A stretch of DNA of 64,000 nucleotides, from the NCBI RefSeq assembly GCF_008807375.1, contig NZ_CP043311.1:338501-402500 (forward strand), written 5' to 3'. Below are positions 43,337 to 50,339 of this stretch, one piece after another. The position numbers and the translations under genes were made by a program. The stretch comes from Pseudomonas lalkuanensis (lineage in GTDB: Bacteria > Pseudomonadota > Gammaproteobacteria > Pseudomonadales > Pseudomonadaceae). A model generated the notes under the pieces. It did not search any database and was not told where the DNA came from. It saw only the letters and a program-made list of their open reading frames with translations. Position 1 is the stretch's first letter, and each line of letters opens with the position of its first letter.

Positions 43337-43351
43337 TGGAGAGGGGCCGGG
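43319..43351. repeat. CCCGGCCCCTCTCC hairpin repeat overlapping a stop codon
   Basis: CCCGGCCCCTCTCC and GGAGAGGGGCCGGG pair perfectly over 14 bp with a CTGAT loop that contains the TGA stop of the preceding gene. A related CCCCGGCCCCTC block lies near 31837, so it belongs to a dispersed repeat family. It may also terminate the two converging genes. Confidence 0.75.
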
Positions 43352-43361
43352 AGGCGGGTAC

Positions 43362-44033
43362 TCAAGGCAGCCGATGCTCGATCTTCAGGCTGTAGAAGGT
43401 CGCCTTCCCCGCCTCGGTCTCGTATCCCGTGTTGTCCTGCGCATACACCCCGGCCTTGAAGTACAGCGGCTTCGGCGCCCATGCCGTCGACAGCTGCTGG
43501 CTCCACAGGCTGCCATTGACCATCACGCTGAGCAGGCCCTTCGGCGACAGGTCGATCACATAGCTGAAGCGCTGGTTCAACGGGATGCCGCTGAGCAGCG
43601 GGATCACGGTGCTGGTCGTGTCGGTGGGCGAGTTGCGCACCTTGGCGACGATGTTGGCTGTCTGGCTTGCGGTCTTGAACTGGTACTCCAGCTTGAGCAG
43701 CGGGCTGGAGCTGCCAAAGGCGTGGATCTGGCCGATCACCAGCTTGCCGGTGGAGGGCACCTGGCTGACGGCGAGGTTGGCGCTGAGCAGGTTGTCGGCG
43801 CTGGGGTAGGTCCAGTTGCGCAGCTCGCCGTCGGCGTATGTCTCGCGCAGTTCACTGCGCGGGTACACGGCATTGGTGGTGGTGGTGCCGTTCACCGGGA
43901 CCCAGAAGGTCACGCCCGTGGAGGTGCTCTGGAAATAGTGGTCCTGGTAGCCACCTACCAGCAGCGGGGTTTCGATGGTGACGGCGGGCACGCCTACGGG
44001 CAGGGTCAGGTTCCAGGTAGAGAGGTCGATCAT
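43362..44033 (-). CDS. Alginate lyase, polysaccharide lyase family 7
   Basis: The 223-residue enzyme carries the three PL7 signatures: RSELRE (R59-E64), QIH (Q102-H104) and YFKAGVYAQ (191-199). PL7 lyases cleave alginate by beta-elimination. The start at 44033 (MIDLSTWNLTLPVG) gives no signal peptide; upstream in-frame codons encode no hydrophobic leader either. Its length and missing signal resemble the PL7 protein PA1167 of P. aeruginosa. No other alginate gene is near. The ribosome-binding site is weak (GAGA). Confidence 0.9.
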   Translation of the reverse strand: MIDLSTWNLTLPVGVPAVTIETPLLVGGYQDHYFQSTSTGVTFWVPVNGTTTTNAVYPRSELRETYADGELRNWTYPSADNLLSANLAVSQVPSTGKLVIGQIHAFGSSSPLLKLEYQFKTASQTANIVAKVRNSPTDTTSTVIPLLSGIPLNQRFSYVIDLSPKGLLSVMVNGSLWSQQLSTAWAPKPLYFKAGVYAQDNTGYETEAGKATFYSLKIEHRLP

Positions 44034-44561
44034 GACTGAGTTCTCGAAAGGAACTTCCAGTCGGGCGCTGCTTATCCTCGTCACCCAGATACTGGGGCGG
44101 CGTTCCGGCCAATCGCGCTCGAACCAAAAGTGAGGTTGCTGGTGGCAGTTGCCTGCCGTGTCGTCCGAAGGCATTGCGGCCGTCTCGCGAGCGCTTTATA
44201 CGGACTCGCCGAGTGGCTTGTCAGTTACCGATTGTCGGCATGTTGACGTCAAAGAAATGCCTTATCTCCAGTTGGCCAGCATTGCGATATTGCCTCCGGC
44301 GAGCGAGGCGGATTCGGCCGGATATGACCGTCCTTGATGGATAAGGAAATTTTCCCCAGGGGCGCGCCGGTTTTTTGAAAGGCTCTGGCTCGGTGCTATC
44401 AGCGATGCCCGCCGCGCACTCGAGGGGGAATCTGCTCAAAAATTGAACTGCGTCGCAAAGCCCCAGGGAACTATTCGAGGTCCGGTCGACTGGTCCGGTA
44501 GGCGCTCGCGAAACGCTGTGCTCGGGTAGACTGTCGCGCCCCCATTTCCACCTGCCTTGCC
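44034..44561. other. Gene-free segment upstream of the alginate lyase gene
   Basis: These 528 bases are less GC-rich than the surroundings (for example the runs around 44240-44300 and 44336-44400) and hold no frame with a ribosome-binding site or protein-like composition. They should carry the promoters of the divergent alginate lyase and YgjP-like genes. I see no clear repeat or regulatory site. Confidence 0.5.
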
Positions 44562-45056
44562 ATGACCAGTCTCAAGTACCTCCGCGGCTACCCGGCCCAC
44601 CTCCAGGAACAGGTGGCGCAGATGATGGCCGCCGGCCGCCTCGGCGAGTACCTGGAGCGCCGCTATCCGGGCCGTCACGAAGTGCAGAGCGACAAGGCGC
44701 TGTACAGCTACGCCATGAGCCTGAAGCAGGAGCACCTGCGCAACGCCCCGGCGCCGGACAAGGTGCTCTACGACAACAAACTCGATGTGGTGCACAAGGC
44801 TCTCGGTCTCAACACGGCCATCTCGCGGGTACAGGGCGGCAAGCTCAAGGCGAAGAAGGAGATTCGCGTCGCTTCGCTGTTCAGGGAGGCCGCGCCGGAG
44901 TTCCTGCAGATGATCCTGGTCCACGAGCTGGCGCACCTGAAAGAACGCGATCACACCAAGGCCTTTTACCAGCTGTGCGAGCACATGCTGCCCGGCTACC
45001 ACCAGCTGGAATTCGACCTGCGCATCTACCTCACCTGGCGGGAACTGGCGGGCTGA
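44562..45056 (+). CDS. YgjP-like zinc metallopeptidase domain protein
   Basis: The 164-residue protein has the zincin motif HELAHLKERDH (HExxH plus a third His) followed by FYQLCEHMLPGYHQLEFDLRIYL, as in the YgjP/WLM group (formerly DUF45). A basic N-terminal part (KYLRGYPAHLQEQVAQMM) precedes it. Members are thought to be metal-dependent peptidases or hydrolases, mostly uncharacterised. It stands alone, 53 bases before a binding-protein gene. Confidence 0.85.
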   Translation: MTSLKYLRGYPAHLQEQVAQMMAAGRLGEYLERRYPGRHEVQSDKALYSYAMSLKQEHLRNAPAPDKVLYDNKLDVVHKALGLNTAISRVQGGKLKAKKEIRVASLFREAAPEFLQMILVHELAHLKERDHTKAFYQLCEHMLPGYHQLEFDLRIYLTWRELAG

Positions 45057-45109
45057 GCCCAGCACCGGCTGCTAGGCTCTGAGTTAGCAGCCGACCGAGG
45101 TTCGCGGAC

Positions 45110-45865
45110 ATGCGTCCGACTTTCCGCACCCTCTGTTTCGTTCTCTGGGTGCTGGGCCTGGTTCCCTTCGCCGATGGCCGGGAATTGCTCGCGGTCGGCA
45201 CCGAATTCCCCGGTATCTACGTCCTCGACCGCAGCGGTAAGCCGCGAGGGCTCGGCGTCGATGCCCTGCGCGTGATCGCCGGCGAGCTGGGCCATCAGGT
45301 GCGCTTCGAGAACTATCCCTGGGCCCGCGCGCAGAAACTGGTGGAAGAGGGCCGCGCCGATGTGCTGATCGGTCCCTACCGGACCGCCGCGCGGGAGCTT
45401 CGTTTCCAGTTTGCCGAGCCCGGTTTCTACCGCGACAGCGTCGTCTTCTATGCCCGCACGGACTCGGCCAGCAGTTGGGACGGCACCCTGGCCAGCCTGA
45501 TGGGGAAGCGCATCGCCATCATCCACGGCTGGAGCTACGGCGAACGCTTCGAGGCCATGCGCGGCCAGCTCGACCAGCACATCACGCCCTCGGTGGAGCA
45601 TGCCTTCAAGCTGCTGATGGCCGGGCGCGCCGACCTGGCCGCCACCAACGAAAGGGATTCCCGGCCGCGCATCGAAGAGCTGGGTATTGCCGACAAGGTG
45701 CATCGCCTCAAGCCGGACATCGATACCCAGGTGGGCTATTTCGCCCTGCCAAGAGGTGAATCCCACCGCCAGCTCCGCGACGACATCGGCCGGACCCTGC
45801 GACAGATGCGTGCCGATGGTCGGTTGGCGAAACTCGCAAAGCCTTATGGCGTGCCCCTTCCCTGA
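45110..45865 (+). CDS. Orphan periplasmic substrate-binding protein (SBP_bac_3 type)
   Basis: The 251-residue product has a signal peptide (MRPTFRTLCFVLWVLGLVPFADG) and the two-lobe solute-binding fold (ELLAVGTEFPGIYVLDRSGKPRGLGVDAL; YPWARAQKLVEEGRADVLIG; hinge LMGKRIAIIHGWSYG). The YPWARA segment recurs in the protein at 52748 (VPWARA). No permease or ATPase gene is adjacent. The next gene downstream encodes an HDOD protein. Confidence 0.85.
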   Translation: MRPTFRTLCFVLWVLGLVPFADGRELLAVGTEFPGIYVLDRSGKPRGLGVDALRVIAGELGHQVRFENYPWARAQKLVEEGRADVLIGPYRTAARELRFQFAEPGFYRDSVVFYARTDSASSWDGTLASLMGKRIAIIHGWSYGERFEAMRGQLDQHITPSVEHAFKLLMAGRADLAATNERDSRPRIEELGIADKVHRLKPDIDTQVGYFALPRGESHRQLRDDIGRTLRQMRADGRLAKLAKPYGVPLP

Positions 45866-45956
45866 GCAAGTCGTCCGATTGCCCCGGACGCCCGTGGGCG
45901 TTGGGGCGGGGCGTGGCTACACTGCCGCCACAAGAAGAAAAGGCGGGAGAGTCGGA

Positions 45957-46814
45957 TTGAACGCAGTCGAGTCGGATTATTCGATCTACCGCAAGGTGGT
46001 CACGCAACTGATGAACGGCGAGGAGCAGTTGCCCAGCCTGCCGATGATCACCCTGGACATCCGCCGGGCCCTGGCTGATCCGAATGTCTCCGTTGCCCGC
46101 CTGAAGCAGGTCATCAGCAGGGACCCGGCCCTCAGCGCGCTGCTGATGAAACACGCTTCCAGCATCGCGTTCCGCTCCACCCAGCCGCCCAGGACCCTGG
46201 AAGACGTCATCCGCATGCTCGGCCTGCAGGAGGTGGACCGCATCACCCTGGTGCACAGCCTGAAGAGCCTCTTCACCCTCCACAGCGTCGCCCACAAGCA
46301 GTTGTTCGTCGGCGTCTGGGGGCGGCTGACGCGACAGGCCGCCATCAGCGCCGTGCTGGCTCGTCCCCTGGGGTTCACCTCGCCGGACCACGCACTGCTG
46401 GCCTGCCTGCTCTGCGATGTCGGTGAACTGGCGGTGCTCTCCGCCTTCAAGGATGCCAGCCAGGTGCCGGGCCCGGAGGTCTACGCGCGGCTCTGTCGCG
46501 AGTACGGCCAGTCCCTGAGCGTGATCGTGCTGCAGAAATGGGCCGTGGATCAGAGCTACATCGAGGTCGTGCGCGGTGCACGGCGCTGGGAGGCAGACAC
46601 GGGGGGGCGGCTCGGCCTGATCGATCTGGTCAACCTGGGCCTCTACCATGCCCTGCGCGACGATGGCCGGTTCGCCCAGTTGCCGCCTCTCGACCAGCTC
46701 GCCGCGTTCCGCAAGCTGGTGCCGCCCCAGGATGAGATGGATGCCGGCGGAGGGCTCGCGCTGGTTTCCTTCCACCAGGACGCCATCCAGCGCACGGCCA
46801 GCCTGCTGCGCTGA
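45957..46814 (+). CDS. HDOD-domain signalling protein
   Basis: The 285-residue protein consists mainly of an HDOD domain (about 20-215: LPSLPMITLDIRRALADPNVSVARLKQVISRDPALSALLMKHASS; LLCDVGELAVLSAF), a catalytically inactive relative of HD phosphodiesterases found in signalling proteins. No GGDEF, EAL or receiver domain is fused. The first good start is TTG at 45957 with GGGAG seven bases upstream; the first in-frame ATG (46011) lacks a ribosome-binding site and would cut into the domain. It lies between two binding-protein genes. Confidence 0.85.
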   Translation: MNAVESDYSIYRKVVTQLMNGEEQLPSLPMITLDIRRALADPNVSVARLKQVISRDPALSALLMKHASSIAFRSTQPPRTLEDVIRMLGLQEVDRITLVHSLKSLFTLHSVAHKQLFVGVWGRLTRQAAISAVLARPLGFTSPDHALLACLLCDVGELAVLSAFKDASQVPGPEVYARLCREYGQSLSVIVLQKWAVDQSYIEVVRGARRWEADTGGRLGLIDLVNLGLYHALRDDGRFAQLPPLDQLAAFRKLVPPQDEMDAGGGLALVSFHQDAIQRTASLLR

Positions 46815-46859
46815 AGGGCGCACCTATACTCAGGCGTACCGCTCGCTCCCGGGTGATCC

Positions 46860-47750
46860 ATGCGCCGACTTCCGCTGCTCTGCCTCAGCCTGTGCCTGGC
46901 CTGGGCCCACGCGGTCATGGCTGCCGAGCAGTGGCGGGTAGCGGTGGCCGAGGTCCCGGGGCTGGCCGAGGCCAACGGCACCGGCCCCCTGCCGGATCTG
47001 CTCCGCGCGCTGGACGCGCAATTGCCGGACATCGACTTCGAACTGCAGATCACCCCCTTCGCCCGCACCTTCCACCTGCTGCAGAACGGCCAGTGCGAAT
47101 TCCAGGTGCCCTTTCTAGGTAATCTGCCGCGCCTGCCGGCCGGTTTGCGCTACGGCTCGGGCCGTCTCTGGCAGGTGCGCTTCGGCCTGTTCACCCAACG
47201 TGGCAATGCCCTCAGCGTCGCCCAGCTGCTCGACCCGGCCCATGTGCTCAGTGCCGAACGTCTGGCCGCCAGTGGTATGGACGCCGGCCAGCGGGAACAG
47301 CTCAAGCCCCTGCTGGGGCGGAGTTGGCGGCTGGACGAATTGCAGGAACAGCTCGCCGCGCCCAGGGTGCCACCGGCCTTGCGGACCTTGGCCTATCCCT
47401 ATCGGATCGAGACCGATCGCGCCCACGCGCCCTGGCTGGGGTTCCCGGCGCTCTCCGGCAACAGTATCGAGGGCAGCCTGCAGAAACTGGTGCGCGGACG
47501 CCTCGACGGCTACGTGTTCGCGGTGAACCAGACCGAGCACGAGATCGACCGTCTGGGCCTGCGACAACAGTTGCGGGCCCAGGATTTCGGTCTCTATCCG
47601 GTGCGCTGGCTGGTGCCGGACAACCCTCGCGGCGCCCTGGTGGACCGGCGCCTCATGGAAGCCCTGGGCAAGCTCCAGAAACAGCCGGGCTTCCCGAAGC
47701 TGCAGGCACCGCTGAACCGGTTGTCCAGCGACTGGAAACCCTGGCCCTAG
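46860..47750 (+). CDS. Periplasmic substrate-binding-like protein
   Basis: The 296-residue protein has a signal peptide (MRRLPLLCLSLCLAWAHAVMA) and a diverged bilobal binding-protein fold (WRVAVAEVPGLAEANGTGPLPDLLRALDAQL; ITPFARTFHLLQNGQCEFQVPFL). The PFARTFHLL...GQCEF stretch corresponds to the PWARA...GRADV region of its neighbours. No transporter genes are adjacent. Its TAG stop shares bases with the stop of the convergent DUF1127 gene (CTAG at 47747-47750). Confidence 0.75.
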   Translation: MRRLPLLCLSLCLAWAHAVMAAEQWRVAVAEVPGLAEANGTGPLPDLLRALDAQLPDIDFELQITPFARTFHLLQNGQCEFQVPFLGNLPRLPAGLRYGSGRLWQVRFGLFTQRGNALSVAQLLDPAHVLSAERLAASGMDAGQREQLKPLLGRSWRLDELQEQLAAPRVPPALRTLAYPYRIETDRAHAPWLGFPALSGNSIEGSLQKLVRGRLDGYVFAVNQTEHEIDRLGLRQQLRAQDFGLYPVRWLVPDNPRGALVDRRLMEALGKLQKQPGFPKLQAPLNRLSSDWKPWP

Positions 47751-47983
47751 CGCTTCCAGAACGGCTTGAGGGCTTCTTCCAGCGCCTGCGCACGGCTCAG
47801 GCCAACGTCCTTCAGGGCGTGATCGTCCAGCTCCAGGAGCTGGCGGCGGGTGTGCAGGCGCATCCAGAAGCGGTTCCAGCGATGGCCCAGCCGTGCCGAT
47901 GCCAGGAAAACAGTGGCGCGCTGCTCCTGTTCCAGTTCCCGCGCTTGGAGAGTGAGGCGTACATCGCTCAGGCCGTTCATCAT
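47747..47983 (-). CDS. DUF1127 small basic protein
   Basis: About 78 residues ending in the DUF1127 motif RRQLLELDDHALKDVGLSRAQALEEALKPFWK. Short DUF1127 proteins bind RNA or regulate phosphate and carbon metabolism in alphaproteobacteria; in Pseudomonas they are mostly uncharacterised. The start is uncertain: two adjacent ATGs at 47983 and 47980 follow AGGA, and further in-frame Mets lie at 47995 and upstream. It is divergent from the MocR regulator gene. Confidence 0.8.
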   Translation of the reverse strand: MMNGLSDVRLTLQARELEQEQRATVFLASARLGHRWNRFWMRLHTRRQLLELDDHALKDVGLSRAQALEEALKPFWKR

Positions 47984-48045
47984 TGCGTTCCTCATGCCCT
48001 TGGTGGATCGGGGTGGAACCATGATGTCCGTTGGCGAATTCACAA

Positions 48046-48126
48046 TACAGATTCACGATCTGTATATTTTTTTCATACAGATTGCGTGATTTCCTATCTG
48101 AATCCTCCGTTTCAGAATCATCTGTA
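48046..48126. promoter_or_regulatory. Repeated ACAGAT operator array between the DUF1127 and mocR-like genes
   Basis: TACAGAT-N5-ATCTGTA forms a perfect dyad at 48046-48064; further half-sites are ATACAGATT at 48076-48084, TATCTGAA at 48095-48102 and CATCTGTAA at 48118-48126. Repeated half-sites in an AT-rich divergent promoter are typical of MocR/GntR binding regions. Confidence 0.6.
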
Positions 48127-48166
48127 ATGGTTCTGCTGCGGATAAGTACCGATTCGGGAGACTGTC

Positions 48167-49582
48167 ATGAAGCTCTACATCAAGCTGGCCGAAACCCTGG
48201 GCGAACGTATTGAGCACGGGTATTACCGCCCCGGCGACCGTCTGCCCTCGGTACGTGCGCTGAGCCTGGAGCACGGCGTGAGCCTGAGTACGGTGCAGCA
48301 GGCCTACCGGATTCTCGAAGACAGCGGCCTGGCCGAGCCGCGGCCGAAGTCCGGCTACTTCGTGCCGCCGCGCCGCCAGACGCCGGCGCTGCCGGCGGTG
48401 AGCCGGGCACCGCAGCGGCCGGTGGATGTCTCGCAGTGGAATGACGTGCTCGACCTGATCAAGCGCAGCGCCAAGGACAATGTGCTCCAGCTCGGCCGCG
48501 GCATGCCGGACATCACCAGCCCGACCTTGAAGCCGTTGCTGCGCAGTCTCGGCCAGATCAGCCGGCGCCAGGACGGCAGCGGCCTCTACTACGACAGCAT
48601 CTACGGCACCCAGGCCCTGCGCGAACAGGTGGCGCGACTGGCGCTGGATTCCGGCTGCCAGGTCCCCGCCAGCGACATCGTCATCACCACCGGCTGCCAT
48701 GAGGCGCTGTCGGTGGCGATCCGTTCCACCTGCGAGCCTGGGGACATAGTCGCGGTGGATTCGCCGAGCTTCCACGGCGCGATGCAGACCTTGAAGGGCT
48801 TCGGCATGAAGGCCCTGGAACTGCCCACCGACCCGCTCAATGGCATCAGCCTGGAGGCGCTGGAAATGGCCCTGGAGCAGTGGCCGATCAAGCTGATCCA
48901 GCTCACCCCGAACTGCAACAACCCGCTCGGCTACATCATGCCGGAGGCCCGCAAGCGCGCCCTGGTCACCCTGGCCCAGCGCTACGACGTGCCGATCCTC
49001 GAGGACGACGTGTACGGCGACCTCGCCTACCAGTACCCGCGCCCGCGCACCATCAAGTCCTTCGACGCCGACGGCCGCGTGCTGCTCTGCAGCTCGTTTT
49101 CCAAGACAGTGGCGCCGGGTATCCGCGTCGGCTGGATCGCCCCCGGCCGTTACCTCGACCGGGTGCTGCACATGAAGTACATCTCCACCGGCGCCACCGC
49201 GACCCAGCCGCAACTGGCGCTGGCCGACTTCATCGCCAACGGCCACTACGAACCGCACTTGCGGCGAATGCGCAGCCAGTACCAGTACAGCCGTGACCAG
49301 ATGATCGACTGGGTGATGCGCTACTTCCCCGAAGGCACCCGCGCCAGCCGGCCCCAGGGCAGCTTCATGCTGTGGGTGGAACTGCCCGAGGATTTCGACA
49401 CCCTGCTGCTCAATCGCGCCCTGTTGCCAAAAGGCGTACAGATCGCCGCCGGCAGCATCTTCTCCGCCTCCGGCAAGTACCGGAACTGCCTGCGGATGAA
49501 CTACTCCTCCAAGCCAACCCCAAGCATCGAAGCCGCCGTGCGGATGGTGGGGGAGACGATCAGGGAGTTGATGGGGGAGTAA
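48167..49582 (+). CDS. MocR-type regulator (GntR helix-turn-helix plus aminotransferase-like domain)
   Basis: The 471 residues start with a GntR winged helix (GYYRPGDRLPSVRALSLEHGVSLSTVQQAYRILEDSGLAEPRPKSGYFV) and continue with a fold-type I aminotransferase domain (LVQLTPNCNNPLG-like region; PLP lysine K313 in LCSSFSKTVAPGIRVGW). Such proteins sense PLP adducts or amino compounds. The regulon here is unknown; the divergent DUF1127 gene and the gene itself are likely targets via the ACAGAT array. Confidence 0.93.
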   Translation: MKLYIKLAETLGERIEHGYYRPGDRLPSVRALSLEHGVSLSTVQQAYRILEDSGLAEPRPKSGYFVPPRRQTPALPAVSRAPQRPVDVSQWNDVLDLIKRSAKDNVLQLGRGMPDITSPTLKPLLRSLGQISRRQDGSGLYYDSIYGTQALREQVARLALDSGCQVPASDIVITTGCHEALSVAIRSTCEPGDIVAVDSPSFHGAMQTLKGFGMKALELPTDPLNGISLEALEMALEQWPIKLIQLTPNCNNPLGYIMPEARKRALVTLAQRYDVPILEDDVYGDLAYQYPRPRTIKSFDADGRVLLCSSFSKTVAPGIRVGWIAPGRYLDRVLHMKYISTGATATQPQLALADFIANGHYEPHLRRMRSQYQYSRDQMIDWVMRYFPEGTRASRPQGSFMLWVELPEDFDTLLLNRALLPKGVQIAAGSIFSASGKYRNCLRMNYSSKPTPSIEAAVRMVGETIRELMGE

Positions 49583-49609
49583 AGGAGGAGGCGTTCAGAC
49601 CCCCAACTT

Positions 49610-49697
49610 GTGGGAGCGAATTCATTCGCGATTCAGGCCGCAGGCCTGCGGGTCAGGAGCCGCTGTGCGGCTTTCGCGAAGGAATTCGCTCCTACAG
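49610..49697. repeat. REPIN flanking the RAYT gene (downstream side)
   Basis: GTGGGAGCGAATTCATTCGCG is followed by a GC-rich spacer and an inverted copy, TTCGCGAAGGAATTCGCTCCTAC. It lies 13 bases past the 3' end of the transposase gene. Confidence 0.92.
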
Positions 49698-49709
49698 GAT
49701 CGAGATCAA

Positions 49710-50159
49710 TCAGAGCCAGTGCGCGTCCCAGAACGGATAGTCGCCAATCTGCTCCACCAGCCCTGCCCGCAAAGGGTTGGACACGATATAGCGGGCGACT
49801 TTCAAGAGATCTTCATCCCGCCGCAAACCGTGGTCATGGAACCCTGCTTGCCAGACCACACCGTCGATGCTCGTCTGCATTCCGAGCTGTCTCGCAGATC
49901 GGCCCTTGAACACTTTCACGACGGTGGAAAGGGGGATTGGCCCCCTGAGTTGAAACAACCAATGCAAATGGTCCGGCATCAGTACCCAGGCCAGTGAGTC
50001 GATCACGTTCTGCTCATGCAGGCGACGTAGCTCGGCGACAGCGATACGAGCGTGAGTGAAGTCCCTGAACAGTGGCCGGCGGCCTTCCGTGCTGGTTGTG
50101 ATGTGGTAGATCTGTCCGGGTAAAGATCGCCTGCCCACCCTGAGTTTCTTGCTTGGCAT
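49710..50159 (-). CDS. REP-associated tyrosine transposase (RAYT)
   Basis: The 149-residue protein is a Y1/HUH-type single-strand endonuclease. It has the metal-binding HLH motif (VLMPDHLHWLF, H64/H66) and the nucleophile Tyr124 in VARYIVSNPLRAGLV. The N-terminal PGQIYHITTSTEGRRPLF is typical of RAYTs. RAYTs are domesticated transposases that move or maintain REP sequences; this gene is bracketed by REP structures on both sides. The start at 50159 (MPSKKLRV) has AGGAGG at eight bases; an ATG six bases upstream is too close to it. Confidence 0.92.
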   Translation of the reverse strand: MPSKKLRVGRRSLPGQIYHITTSTEGRRPLFRDFTHARIAVAELRRLHEQNVIDSLAWVLMPDHLHWLFQLRGPIPLSTVVKVFKGRSARQLGMQTSIDGVVWQAGFHDHGLRRDEDLLKVARYIVSNPLRAGLVEQIGDYPFWDAHWL

Positions 50160-50272
50160 TTCCATTGCCTCCTGGTTACGAAGGCAAAGACTTTAAAAGC
50201 CTGCTGTGGAAGCTGGTGCTTGCCCGGGCAGGGAATTCACTGAAGGTCGTGAGCGGCGGAGCCCATACTCCG

Positions 50273-50308
50273 TGTGGGAAAGCATTCGCGAATGAATTCG
50301 CTCCCACA
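50273..50308. repeat. REP palindrome flanking the RAYT gene (upstream side)
   Basis: TGTGGGAAAGCATTCGCGA faces TGAATTCGCTCCCACA directly, giving a compact REPIN about 110 bases upstream of the transposase start. Confidence 0.9.
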
Positions 50309-50339
50309 AGAATTGCGCTGCGAGCCTGGGATTGCTCCC

